Origin: Amycolatopsis sulphurea | Lineage (GTDB): Bacteria > Actinomycetota > Actinomycetes > Mycobacteriales > Pseudonocardiaceae | Direction: 5' to 3' | Length of the DNA stretch: 64,000 bases | Assembly (NCBI RefSeq): GCF_002564045.1 | Contig: NZ_PDJK01000002.1 | Coordinates: 2,356,001-2,420,000, forward strand | Part shown: positions 33,923 to 42,200 of the stretch, in pieces | Layout of the letters: each line of letters starts with the position of its first letter | Numbering within the stretch: position 1 is the first letter of the stretch | Made by a program: the position numbers and the translations under genes | Notes under the pieces: generated by a model | The model's database searches: none | What the model was told of the DNA's origin: nothing | What the model saw: only the letters and a program-made list of their open reading frames with translations

Positions 33923-35113
33923 TCAGTCGCGGCCGAGCAGGTAATGCCCGAAATGCGGCACGGTGAAGGCGATCTGCCCGCGTTCGGCGGAGTAGACCAG
34001 CCCCTTCTTCATCAGGTTGTCCCGGGCCGGCGACAGCGAGGAAGGCTTGCGGCCCAGGTAAACGGCCACGTCCGCGGTGCTGGCGGCCTCGTCCTTGCCC
34101 TGGGTCAGCTCGGCCATCGCGAGCAGGTACTCGCGCTCGGCCGGGGTCGCGCGCTCGTAGCGGGACCCGAAGAACCCGACGGCCAGCTCCGCCTCCGCCT
34201 CGGGTGCGGCGACCTGTACGTCCTTGACCGTGATCGGGTCGTCCGGTGCGGCGTCCCAGGCGGCCTTGCTGTAGGCCTGGATGAAGTACGGGTACCCGCC
34301 GGAAGCGTCGAAGAGCGCGTCCAGCGCCTCCGGCTCGATGCCCGCTTCCTCGCGCTCGATCGGGGCGAGGACGGCGAGGTCGGCGTCCGGCCGGTCCAGC
34401 CGGTCGATGCGGGCGTACCGGAAGAGCCGCTCCGAGTAGGACTTCGATGCGGACAGCACCGCGGGCACGTGCGGCAGCCCGGCGCCCACGACCACGAGCG
34501 GTGCGCCTGACTGCGACAGCTCGTGGCAGGCCGCGCACAGCGCCGAAACGTCGTCCGGCAGCAGATCCTGGATCTCGTCGATCAACAGGGCGACGCCCGT
34601 GCCGACGTCCGCGGCCAGCTCCGCGACGTCGGTGAACAGCTCCACCAGGTCGATCTCGATGTCGCCGGAATCGGCCCGGCCCTGCGCCGCGGGCGAGTCG
34701 ATCCCGGGCTGCCAGCGGTCGCGTAGCTTCGCGTCCGGCTTGCTCGCCTTCAGCGCGAACGCTTTGAGCACGCCGAGCACGGTTTCCACCCGGTCCGGCG
34801 CGCGGTGGCGCACCGCGAGGTCGCGGATCGCCCGATGCAGTGCGGCGGACAGCGGACGGCGCAGCTCGGCGTCCGGTCGCGCCTCGATCTTGCCCGCACC
34901 CCAGCCGTGCCGGATCGCCATCGAACGCAGCTCGCCTAGCAGCACGGTCTTGCCGACGCCGCGCAGCCCGGTGAGCACGAGGCTGCGCTCCGGACGGCCC
35001 CGCGCCACGCGTTCGAGCACCACCTCGAACGCCTTCAGCTCGCGTTCCCGCCCCGCCAGCTCCGGCGGGCGCTGCCCGGCACCGGGCGCGAACGGATTGC
35101 GGATGGGGTCCAC
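33923..35113 (-). CDS. AAA ATPase of the Orc1/STAND-like type
   Basis: The 396-residue protein has Walker A GLRGVGKTVLL near residue 48, Walker B ALLIDEIQDLLP near 180, a sensor region VVVGAGLPHVPAVLSASKS, and a C-terminal winged-helix-like part (TADVAVYLGRKPSSLSPARD). It is a soluble ATP-binding protein, probably acting with DNA or as a molecular switch. No effector domain is seen. Upstream (35130-35160) is a motif also found upstream of the MerR-type gene. A short TCTAGC/GCTAGA hairpin lies beyond the stop near 33863. Confidence 0.82.
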   Translation of the reverse strand: MDPIRNPFAPGAGQRPPELAGRERELKAFEVVLERVARGRPERSLVLTGLRGVGKTVLLGELRSMAIRHGWGAGKIEARPDAELRRPLSAALHRAIRDLAVRHRAPDRVETVLGVLKAFALKASKPDAKLRDRWQPGIDSPAAQGRADSGDIEIDLVELFTDVAELAADVGTGVALLIDEIQDLLPDDVSALCAACHELSQSGAPLVVVGAGLPHVPAVLSASKSYSERLFRYARIDRLDRPDADLAVLAPIEREEAGIEPEALDALFDASGGYPYFIQAYSKAAWDAAPDDPITVKDVQVAAPEAEAELAVGFFGSRYERATPAEREYLLAMAELTQGKDEAASTADVAVYLGRKPSSLSPARDNLMKKGLVYSAERGQIAFTVPHFGHYLLGRD

Positions 35114-35129
35114 TCCGGCACCGTATCCG

Positions 35130-35160
35130 GTTGTCTAGCTCCCACCCGATATTCCGCCAT
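35130..35160. promoter_or_regulatory. Shared upstream motif, copy near the ATPase
   Basis: GTTGTCTAG, six variable bases, then CCCGATATTC and GCCAT. A close copy is at 36054-36083. Here it stands 17-47 bases before the ATPase start. See the finding on this pair. Confidence 0.45.
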
Positions 35161-35249
35161 ACCGCGCTAGCCGTGTCGGCTCGGTGCCGAGGGATGGCCG
35201 GGTCTGCAGCCCCGTCCATCCCTACCCCCAGCATCACTCCGACGTCGGG

Positions 35250-35978
35250 TCAGCCCGGCAGGTTCCGCGCCGAGTAGATCTTCATCGAGTCGAGGATGTA
35301 CTCGGCAGTGCCGGCGCCGTCGTACGCGTCGTCCACGTACAGCTGGCCGAGGCCTGCGAAGCAGCTCCTCGACACCGACCGCACTGCTGGGCGTAGCCAC
35401 TCGTGCAGCTGTCGGGTCACGGCCTGCGCTTCGTCGGAACCGGCGCCGTACCCAGCTTCGCGAGCAGCTGCGAACGCTGTCGCAATGTCCTGTTGCTCCT
35501 GCTGGTGCGCCTGCTTCTCTGCGGGCGACAGCGAGCGCCACCACTCGCCGCCGCTTCGGTAGGCCTCAGCGCCCCAGCGTCGCGTGATCTCCTCCTCGTA
35601 CCGCGTGTGGTGGAATCCGCCGAAGACCTCGTTCGCCATGAGGCGTTGACCTCCTTTCAGCTTCCGCAGCGTGGTCCGGACGGAGTCGATCTGCCTGCTG
35701 ATCCGCTGCCGCTCCTGTTCGAGCAGCGCGAGATGCGTTTTCAGGGCCACCGCGCTGTCGCGCTGGCCGTCGAGCACTTCGGCGATCGCGGGCAGCCCCA
35801 GCCCCAGCTCGCGCAGCAGCAGGATCCGCTGCAGCCGGACGAGTGCCTGTTCGTCGTAGTAGCGATACCCGTTGCCGCCGATCCGTGTCGGCGCCAGCAG
35901 CCCCACCGCGTCGTAATGGCGCGGCGTCCGGCTCGTCGTACCTGCGGATTTGGCGATTTCCTGGATCGACCACTCCAT
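35250..35978 (-). CDS. MerR-family regulator with TipAS-like effector domain
   Basis: The 242-residue protein has the MerR helix-turn-helix (SIQEIAKSAGTTSRTPRHYD, GLLAPTRIGGNGYRYYDEQ), a dimerisation helix, and a TipAS-like C-terminal domain. Cys is present in SRSCFAGLGQLYVDD. TipA-type regulators bind thiopeptide antibiotics or other ligands and activate export or resistance genes. The operator-like repeat lies just upstream. Whether the Cys has the antibiotic-capturing role of TipAS cannot be judged by eye. Confidence 0.88.
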   Translation of the reverse strand: MEWSIQEIAKSAGTTSRTPRHYDAVGLLAPTRIGGNGYRYYDEQALVRLQRILLLRELGLGLPAIAEVLDGQRDSAVALKTHLALLEQERQRISRQIDSVRTTLRKLKGGQRLMANEVFGGFHHTRYEEEITRRWGAEAYRSGGEWWRSLSPAEKQAHQQEQQDIATAFAAAREAGYGAGSDEAQAVTRQLHEWLRPAVRSVSRSCFAGLGQLYVDDAYDGAGTAEYILDSMKIYSARNLPG

Positions 35979-36010
35979 TCCCGACCTCCTGATCGCTTCG
36001 ACGGTAGAGG

Positions 36011-36025
36011 TTGACGCAGTGTCAA
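36011..36025. promoter_or_regulatory. MerR-type operator/promoter candidate
   Basis: TTGAC-GCAGT-GTCAA is an exact five-base inverted repeat 32 bases upstream of the regulator start. On the minus strand it supplies overlapping TTGACC and TTGACA -35 candidates. Symmetric sites in long promoter spacers are typical of MerR-family autoregulation. Confidence 0.5.
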
Positions 36026-36053
36026 GGTCAAGCGTTCGGTAGCGGCGTATTCC

Positions 36054-36083
36054 GTTGTCTAGGGTTTTCCCGATATTCGGCTA
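36054..36083. promoter_or_regulatory. Shared upstream motif, copy near the MerR gene
   Basis: GTTGTCTAG, then GGTTTT, CCCGATATTC and GGCTAT. About 24 of 31 positions match the copy at 35130-35160. It lies about 75 bases before the MerR-type gene. Confidence 0.45.
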
Positions 36084-36174
36084 TCGAGCACTATTCGGGT
36101 TCGGCGACGAGCCGTGAGGCCCTTGGTGGCGGTAGATTTTCGGCAAGGGACCACAGACCCAGAGAGGCGGAACC

Positions 36175-36681
36175 GTGATTCTGCGCCGGGCGGCACGCCC
36201 ACTGCTCGCGTCGATCTTCATCTTCGGCGGGATCGGCGCCCTCCGCGATGTGCAAGGCCACGCGAAGGCTGCCGAACCCCTGATCACCGGCGCCTTCGAC
36301 AAGGCCGACGGTCTGGTGCCGGAGCGGGTACCGCGCGACCCGGCGACGCTGGTGCGCATCGACGCCGCGGTCAAGATCGGCGCCGGCTTCGCGCTGGCCA
36401 CCGGCCGGGCCCCGCGCCTGGCGGCGGTCGCGCTGCTCGGCTCGCTGGTGCCGACCACCCTGGCCAGCCACCGGTTCTGGGCGGAGACCGACCCGGTGGC
36501 CAAAGCGGGCCAGCAGGTGCACTTCCTGAAGAACGCCGGTCTGGCCGGTGGCCTGCTCCTGGCGGTGGGCGACACCGCGGGCAAGCCGTCGCTGGGCTGG
36601 CGGGCCCGCCGCGCCGCGAAGAAGGCGGGCAAGCGGGCGGAACGGCTGGGCAAGAAGGCGGAGCGGTCCCGGACGGACTGA
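36175..36681 (+). CDS. DoxX-family membrane protein
   Basis: The 168-residue protein starts at GTG with MILRRAARPLLASIFIFGG. It has four hydrophobic segments and the DoxX-type AATLVRIDAAVKIGAG-like region (seen as PATLVRIDAAVKIGAGFAL), followed by a Lys/Arg-rich cytoplasmic tail (RRAAKKAGKRAERLGKK). DoxX proteins act in membrane redox or oxidative-stress complexes. It is followed by 554 bases of repeat DNA before the convergent thiolase. Confidence 0.8.
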   Translation: MILRRAARPLLASIFIFGGIGALRDVQGHAKAAEPLITGAFDKADGLVPERVPRDPATLVRIDAAVKIGAGFALATGRAPRLAAVALLGSLVPTTLASHRFWAETDPVAKAGQQVHFLKNAGLAGGLLLAVGDTAGKPSLGWRARRAAKKAGKRAERLGKKAERSRTD

Positions 36682-36704
36682 CGGTGGTCTTGCGGGCCGG
36701 GCCG

Positions 36705-36779
36705 GGCCGGATTGGGCGGGGCCGGATCGGGCGGGGCCGGATCGGGCGGGGCCGGATTGGGCGGGGCCGGATTGGGCCG
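36705..36779. repeat. 15-bp tandem array, five copies
   Basis: Five head-to-tail copies of GGCCGGATYGGGCGG, with Y alternating between T and C and the last copy diverging at its final base. It forms the left edge of the longer pentamer satellite. Confidence 0.9.
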
Positions 36780-37175
36780 ACGTGACTCGACCCGGATCGG
36801 TCCGGCTCGATTCGGATTGACCTGACGTGACCTGACCTGACGTGGCTCGGCTCGGATCGACCCGACCGGACGCGACCCCGACTGGCCCGACGCTGCTCGA
36901 TGCGCCTCGGATTTTGACCCGATCCGGCCCGGATTGACCGGCCCGGCCCGGATTGACCCGATCCGGATCGGCCCGGCCCGGCCCAGATCGGATCGGATCG
37001 GCCCAGATCGGCCCGGCCCGGATCGGCCTGACCTGGCCCGATCCGGCCTGGCCGGATGGGCCCGATCGACTCGACCCGGCCTGGCCCGGATCGACCCGAC
37101 CCGGCCTGGCCCGGATCGGCCTGGCCCGGATCGGCCTGACCTGGCCCGATCCGGCCCGGCACCCATTCGGCTGCG
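36780..37175. repeat. Degenerate 5-bp-phased satellite
   Basis: About 400 bases are built from pentamers such as CCGGA, TCGGC, CTGGC, TCGAC and CCGAC, combined in 15-, 20- and 25-bp units (for example 37056-37145). GATC and GGCC are very frequent. All frames lack stops on long stretches only because of this bias; no start, ribosome site or conserved product is seen. I annotate it as non-coding repeat DNA between the convergent doxX-like and fadA2 genes. Confidence 0.8.
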
Positions 37176-37235
37176 AAAACCGCCGGGCCACACCGGCATT
37201 CCACCGGCGCGTCCCGATGACCTCTCCAAGCTCGC

Positions 37236-38525
37236 CTACTTCTCCAAGATCGCCGTCACGCCCTGCCCGCCTGCCGCGCAAATCGAGATCAGGCCGCGGC
37301 CCGAGCCCTTCTCGTGCAGCAGTTTCGCCAGCGTGGCCACGATCCGCCCACCGGTCGCGGCGAACGGGTGCCCGGCGGCCAGCGAGGAACCATTCACGTT
37401 GAGCTTGGCCCGGTCGATCGGGCCGAGCGGCGCGTCCAGCCCCAGCTTCTCCTTGGCGAACGCCGGGTCGTCCCACGCCTTGAGCGTGGCGAGCACCTGC
37501 GACGCGAACGCTTCGTGGATCTCGTAGAAGTCGAAGTCCTGCAGGGAAAGTCCCGCTCGCTCCAGCATCCGTGGCACAGCGTAAGCAGGCGCCATCAGCA
37601 GACCCTCGCCGCCGTGCACGTAATCGACCGCCGCGGTCTGGCTGAACGTCAAGTAGGCCAGCACCGGCAGGTTGTGCGCCTTGGCCCACGCGTCGGTCGC
37701 GAGCAGCACGGTGGACGCGCCGTCGGTGAGGGGCGTCGAGTTGCCTGCGGTCATCGTCCCGTCCGCGCCGCCGTACACCGGCTTGAGCCGGGCCAGCTTC
37801 TCCACCGACGAGTCCGGCCGCAGATTCTGGTCGCGGGTCAGCTTGAGGAACGGGGTGAGCAGATCGTCGAAGAACCCGCGGTCGTAGGCGGCGGCGAGGT
37901 TGCGGTGGCTGGCCGCGGCGAGTTCGTCCTGCGCATCGCGGGTTATGTCCCAGACCTTCGCGGTGAGCGCGGCGTGCTCCCCCATCGACAACCCGGTGCG
38001 CGGCTCGGAGTTGCGCGGGATCTCCGGCACCAGGTGACCGGGCCGGATCTTCGCGGCGAGCTTGAGCCGGTCCGGCAGCGTCTTGGCGGCGTTGAGCCGT
38101 ACGAGGATCTTCCGCAGTTCCGGGTGCACCGCGAGCGGGGCGTCACTCGTGGTGTCGACCCCGCCGGCAATCGCCGAATCGATTTCCCCGAGTGCGATCT
38201 TGTGGGCGATGTTGATCACCGCCTGCAATCCGGTGCCGCAGGCCATCTGCACGTCGGAGGCCGGGGTCACGGGCGAGAGCCTGCTGCCCAGCACACTTTC
38301 CCTGGCCAGGTTGAAGTCCTTCGAGTGCTTCAGCACCGCACCCGCGGCCACCTCGCCGATCACCTCGTCCTGCAAGGAAAACCGGCTGACCAGGCCGTCC
38401 AGCGCGGCGGTGAACATGTCCTGGTTGGCCGCCCGGGCGTAGGGCCCGTTCGATCGCGCGAACGGGATCCGGTTCCCGCCGACGATCGCGACCTTGCGCA
38501 CCGCAGGGGTCTTCCTGGTCGCCAT
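37236..38525 (-). CDS. fadA2: Acetyl-CoA acyltransferase (thiolase), FadA2/FadI-like
   Basis: The 429-residue thiolase catalyses the last step of beta-oxidation or the reverse condensation. The nucleophilic Cys is in VQMACGTGLQAV (about 96), the second-site region is NGSSLAAGHPFAATGGR, and the final Cys is in ICAAGGQG. ATG at 38525 (MATRKTPAVRK) follows the operator region. It is divergent from fabG4. The fadA2 / fabG4-htdX arrangement parallels mycobacterial Rv0243 / Rv0242c-Rv0241c. Gene symbol assigned by that synteny. Confidence 0.9.
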   Translation of the reverse strand: MATRKTPAVRKVAIVGGNRIPFARSNGPYARAANQDMFTAALDGLVSRFSLQDEVIGEVAAGAVLKHSKDFNLARESVLGSRLSPVTPASDVQMACGTGLQAVINIAHKIALGEIDSAIAGGVDTTSDAPLAVHPELRKILVRLNAAKTLPDRLKLAAKIRPGHLVPEIPRNSEPRTGLSMGEHAALTAKVWDITRDAQDELAAASHRNLAAAYDRGFFDDLLTPFLKLTRDQNLRPDSSVEKLARLKPVYGGADGTMTAGNSTPLTDGASTVLLATDAWAKAHNLPVLAYLTFSQTAAVDYVHGGEGLLMAPAYAVPRMLERAGLSLQDFDFYEIHEAFASQVLATLKAWDDPAFAKEKLGLDAPLGPIDRAKLNVNGSSLAAGHPFAATGGRIVATLAKLLHEKGSGRGLISICAAGGQGVTAILEK

Positions 38526-38561
38526 GACGTCCACCTCTCTGAAATCGTCCAGCGTCCACTG

Positions 38562-38583
38562 TAACCTACTTGCGAGTAAGTTA
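38562..38583. promoter_or_regulatory. 22-bp palindromic TetR-type operator
   Basis: The sequence TAACCTACTTGCGAGTAAGT plus TA is symmetric at 18 of 22 positions. It lies between the divergent fadA2 (start 38525) and fabG4 (start 38621). The TACT..GC..AGTA core is the form of TetR-family operators at actinobacterial fatty-acid genes. The TetR gene at 40780-41439 is the natural candidate ligand-responsive repressor, by context. Confidence 0.7.
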
Positions 38584-38620
38584 GACTGCGGCAGGACGCA
38601 GACGGCACGGGAGGCGCGTG

Positions 38621-39955
38621 ATGGCGGACAGGTACCAGCAGTTCACGAAAACCCCGCTGGGGCGGTTCGTGGTGCCGAAGCTCGGCCTGCCCAGCCCCGC
38701 GACGCTGCGCCGGTACCGCCCCGGTCAGCCCGCGCTCGAAGGTCCCGCGCTTTTCGGTGCGGCGCCCGGCGGCCGGCTGGAGAAGTCCGTTCAGGCGCAG
38801 CTCGCCGGCGCCGGGATCGAGGTGCTCAGCACGCCTGCCGAGCGGCACGCGGCCCTGGTCTTCGACGCCACCGGCGTCCGGGACCCGGGCGAGCTGCGCG
38901 AAGTTTATCGGTTCTTCCACCCGGTGATCCGCAAGGTCGGCTCGTCCGGCCGGGTGGTCGTCCTCGGCACGCCGCCGGAGTTCGTCGAGGGGCGTGAGCG
39001 GATCGCGCAGCGGGCGCTGGAAGGCTTCGTCCGCTCGGTCGGCAAGGAGCTGAAGCGCGGGGCGACGGCGCAACTCGTGTACGTGGCCGAAGGCGCTGAA
39101 GAAGCCACCGAGTCCACGCTTCGGTTCCTCTTGTCTGCGAAGTCGGCCTTCGTGGACGCACAGGTGATCCGCGTCGGTACGCACGCCAAGACCGCGCCTA
39201 CGCCGGCGAGCTGGGACAAGCCGTTGGACGGCAAGACCGCGCTGGTCACCGGTGCCTCGCGCGGGATCGGCGCGGCGATCGCCGAGACGCTGGCCCGCGA
39301 CGGCGCGCACGTGGTCGCGTTGGACATCCCGGCGCAGGGCGCGGATCTGTCCACAGTGGCCAATCGGATCGGTGGTTCCGCACTGCAGCTGGACGTCACC
39401 GCCGCCGACGCGCCGGAGAGGCTCGCCGAATACCTGACGACCCGGCGTGGCGGCATCGATGTCGTCGTGCACAACGCAGGGATCACCCGGGACAAGACAC
39501 TCGGCAACCTGACCGAAGCGGGCTGGGACGCGGTACTCGCCGTGAACCTGGCCGCGCAGCTGGCGGTGAACGACAAGCTGCTCGGTGACAGGGTGCTCAA
39601 CGAAAACGGCCGTATCGTCGGTGTCTCCTCGATTGCGGGAATCGCCGGCAACGTAGGCCAGACCAACTACGCCACGTCGAAGGCGGGCGTGATCGGCATG
39701 GTGAACGTCGGTGCCCCGCAGCTCGCCGAGTACGGCGGCACGATCAACGCGGTCGCCCCCGGGCTCATCGAGACGCGGATGACCGCCGCCGTCCCGCTGT
39801 TCATTCGCGAGGCCGGGCGGCGGCTGTCCAGTCTCGGGCAGGGCGGATTGCCGGTGGACGTCGCGGAAACCATTGCGTGGTACGCGAATCCGGCGTCCGC
39901 GGCGGTCAACGGCAACGTGGTCCGCGTGTGTGGCCAAGCGCTGCTGGGGGCGTGA
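38621..39955 (+). CDS. fabG4: High-molecular-weight 3-oxoacyl-ACP/CoA reductase FabG4
   Basis: The 444-residue protein has an N-terminal flavodoxin-like domain (about 1-200) and a C-terminal SDR domain with TGASRGIGAAIAETLA, HNAGITRDKT and the catalytic NYATSKAGVIG. This two-domain form is the HMwFabG of actinobacteria, reducing long-chain beta-ketoacyl-CoA or -ACP. GGGAGG stands six bases before the ATG at 38621; a GTG three bases earlier is the alternative. Its stop overlaps the htdX start as TGATG. Confidence 0.92.
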   Translation: MADRYQQFTKTPLGRFVVPKLGLPSPATLRRYRPGQPALEGPALFGAAPGGRLEKSVQAQLAGAGIEVLSTPAERHAALVFDATGVRDPGELREVYRFFHPVIRKVGSSGRVVVLGTPPEFVEGRERIAQRALEGFVRSVGKELKRGATAQLVYVAEGAEEATESTLRFLLSAKSAFVDAQVIRVGTHAKTAPTPASWDKPLDGKTALVTGASRGIGAAIAETLARDGAHVVALDIPAQGADLSTVANRIGGSALQLDVTAADAPERLAEYLTTRRGGIDVVVHNAGITRDKTLGNLTEAGWDAVLAVNLAAQLAVNDKLLGDRVLNENGRIVGVSSIAGIAGNVGQTNYATSKAGVIGMVNVGAPQLAEYGGTINAVAPGLIETRMTAAVPLFIREAGRRLSSLGQGGLPVDVAETIAWYANPASAAVNGNVVRVCGQALLGA

Positions 39956-40791
39956 TGACGGTCCGTGAGCTGAGCAGTGCGCCGAATCTGGCTTCGCTGT
40001 ACGCGAAAGCGCTGCTGAGCCGTGGCGGCGGGACGACGCTGCCGGACATCGAGTTGGTGCGCCCCGAGGTCGTCGTGGACCCCGCGCACGTCGCGGCCTA
40101 CGCCGACGTCTGCGGATTCCGCTACTCCGACGAGCTACCCGCGACGTATCCGCACATGCTCGTCTTCGGCATGCAGATGTCGTTGATGACCGAACCGGGT
40201 TTCCCGTTCCCGCTGCTCGGCTTGGTGCACGTGGAAAACCGGATCACCCAGCGTCGTCCGCTGCGCCTCGGCGAGACGTTCAGTGCCCGGGTGCGCGCGG
40301 CGAACCTGCGGCCGCACGAGAAGGGCCGGCAGCTCGACCTCGTGAGCGAGCTGCGCGTCGGTGAGGAAACCGTGTGGTCAGCGGTGTCGACTTATCTACG
40401 TCGCGGCGAGGGCTCCTCGCCGGCCGGTCCTCGCGCGGCCCTGACACCTCCGTCGCCCACCGGACTGTGGCATATCCCGGGCGACATCGGCCGCCGCTAC
40501 GCCGAGGTTTCGGGCGACCGCAACCCGATCCACCTGCACCCGCTGACCGCCCGCATGTTCGGCTTCCCGAAGGCGATCGCGCACGGCATGTGGACGAAGG
40601 CCCATGCGCTGGCCTCGTTCGAAGGCCGGCTGCCGCCCGCGTTCAGCGTCGAGGTGCGGTTCAAACAACCGGTGCTGCTCCCCGCGAAGGCCGCGTTCAC
40701 CAGCTGGCACACCGACGACGGCTGGGCCTTCGAACTGTGGCACGCCCGCAAGCCGAAGCCGCATCTCGACGGCGTGATCTCAGGCGTCTGA
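39955..40791 (+). CDS. htdX: 3-hydroxyacyl-thioester dehydratase HtdX-like (MaoC)
   Basis: The 278-residue protein has a C-terminal MaoC/hydratase-2 domain with the signature VSGDRNPIHLHPLTARMFG and KAIAHGMW. The Asp/His pair in D.NP.H is the hydratase active site. An N-terminal degenerate hotdog precedes it. It dehydrates or hydrates beta-hydroxyacyl-thioesters, following FabG4 in the same pathway. The coupled TGATG start and order match mycobacterial fabG4-htdX. Its end overlaps the convergent TetR gene by 12 bases. Confidence 0.9.
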   Translation: MTVRELSSAPNLASLYAKALLSRGGGTTLPDIELVRPEVVVDPAHVAAYADVCGFRYSDELPATYPHMLVFGMQMSLMTEPGFPFPLLGLVHVENRITQRRPLRLGETFSARVRAANLRPHEKGRQLDLVSELRVGEETVWSAVSTYLRRGEGSSPAGPRAALTPPSPTGLWHIPGDIGRRYAEVSGDRNPIHLHPLTARMFGFPKAIAHGMWTKAHALASFEGRLPPAFSVEVRFKQPVLLPAKAAFTSWHTDDGWAFELWHARKPKPHLDGVISGV

Positions 40792-41439
40792 CGGCTTCCA
40801 GACCTGTCCTTCGACGAGGTCGTTGAACCCGAGCCAGACGAGATTCATCAGCCACGAAGCGAGCACGCCGTCGGAGATCTCCGGGTGGTCCAGCGCCCAG
40901 TCGGCCAGCGATTCCGCCGCGCCCACCAGCGCCGCGGACAGGCCGGTCCCGGAGAACTCCGCCTGCTCGCCGAGCCCTTTCCGCGTGCCCGCAGCCACGA
41001 CCAGCGCGGCGACCAGCTCGATCGCACGCATGCGCATGTCGGTGATCTCGGCGGCGAACGTGCCGCCGACGGTGAGGGCCTGGCGGTGCAACACCGTCCA
41101 GGATTCGCGGTACTCGCCGACGAAGCGGTAGAAGGAACGCAGGCCGTGCCACAGCTGCATGTCCGGCGGCAGTTCGGGTTGCACGCCGGCCTGGACGGCC
41201 TCCAGCAGGCGGTTCGCCTCGCGCTGGACGCACTTGCCGAACAGGTCCTCCTTGGCGCCCAAATAGGTGTAGATCATCGGCTTGGAGACCCCTGCGACCT
41301 CGGAGATCTCGTCCATCGAGGCCGCGTGGTAGCCGTGGCGGGCGAACACCTGCACCGCGGCGTCCAGGATCTGCCGCTCGCGGACCGCGCGGGGCAGCCG
41401 GCGGGCGCGCTCGGGTGGGGGCGGGGCTTCGTCGGACAC
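40780..41439 (-). CDS. TetR-family regulator
   Basis: The 219-residue regulator has an N-terminal helix-turn-helix (REIL-like RQILDAAVQVFARHGYHAA, MDEISEVAGVSKPMIYTYLG) and a helical ligand-binding domain. It is the counterpart in position of the TetR gene near mycobacterial fabG4-fadA2. Operator-like CTAC-N6-GTAG upstream (41512-41526) fits autorepression. Fatty-acyl-CoA is the likely effector, by context. Confidence 0.88.
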   Translation of the reverse strand: MSDEAPPPPERARRLPRAVRERQILDAAVQVFARHGYHAASMDEISEVAGVSKPMIYTYLGAKEDLFGKCVQREANRLLEAVQAGVQPELPPDMQLWHGLRSFYRFVGEYRESWTVLHRQALTVGGTFAAEITDMRMRAIELVAALVVAAGTRKGLGEQAEFSGTGLSAALVGAAESLADWALDHPEISDGVLASWLMNLVWLGFNDLVEGQVWKPSDA

Positions 41440-41559
41440 TGTGGTTCTGACCTCCTCTTGCTGGCAAGAGACGGTACCGGTCGGCGTGGCCGGAGCTGGC
41501 TTGCCTGCTTACCTACTCGTCGGTAGCCTTGCGCTCGCGGTGCGCGGGAAGGGAGTCCG

Positions 41560-42195
41560 ATGGCCGACGATGCCGAGCCGACCGGCCCCAGCCTGCGCGG
41601 GCCGGCGCTGCTCGACGCCCTGGATCAGGCGGATATCGCCGACCCCGGCGTGACCGACGTGAATGCGGTCGCCGACGCGATCGATCCCCGTGAGCTGGGC
41701 CGGGAAGACCTCCGCAGACTGCTCGCCACGCTGCTGAGACTCGCCGAGCGGGCACCGGCTTTCGCGTTGGCGAAGGTCGACCCGGAGCGGCTGGCCACCC
41801 TGGTCGCGCGCGCGTCGCGGGCGCAACTGGAAGCGGTGGTCGCCGACCGTGGCCTGCGCCTGAAGGTGCTGGACGAGATCTTTGCCCGGATGGGCGCGCA
41901 CATCCGAGTCGATCGGGCAAGATCGCTACACGCCGTCGTCCACTGGCGCCTTTCCGGCGAAGACGGCTATGACCGCTACGAAACCACGATCTCGCAAGGC
42001 GCCTGCACCGTGTCCCGGCAGATGCGCAAAGAGCCGCGGGTGACGATCACCGTCTCGCCAGTGGACTTCTTCCGGCTCATCACTCACCAGGCGACGCCGG
42101 CGGTGTTGTTCGTGACCGGAAAGCTCAAGGTAAAAGGCGATCTGGCCTTCGCCGCCGGTCTGATCGGCTACTTCGACCTGCCCCGCCCGGCGTAG
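41560..42195 (+). CDS. SCP2-like sterol/lipid-binding domain protein
   Basis: The 211-residue protein has an N-terminal helical region and a C-terminal SCP2 fold: YETTISQGACTVSRQM, VTITVSPVDFFRLITHQATP and VLFVTGKLKVKGDLAFAAGL. SCP2 domains carry lipids or acyl-CoA. GGAAGGGAG lies before the ATG. Five bases after its stop starts a paralogue with a frameshift. The pair follows the fatty-acid locus, consistent with lipid handling. Confidence 0.82.
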   Translation: MADDAEPTGPSLRGPALLDALDQADIADPGVTDVNAVADAIDPRELGREDLRRLLATLLRLAERAPAFALAKVDPERLATLVARASRAQLEAVVADRGLRLKVLDEIFARMGAHIRVDRARSLHAVVHWRLSGEDGYDRYETTISQGACTVSRQMRKEPRVTITVSPVDFFRLITHQATPAVLFVTGKLKVKGDLAFAAGLIGYFDLPRPA

Positions 42196-42200
42196 CCACC

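Noticed and set aside
36081-37689. Long open frames on both strands through the repeat region, encoding Arg/Pro/Gly-rich repeats
   Set aside because: They lack starts with ribosome sites and exist because the pentamer repeats contain no stop triplets; adjacent real genes overlap them.
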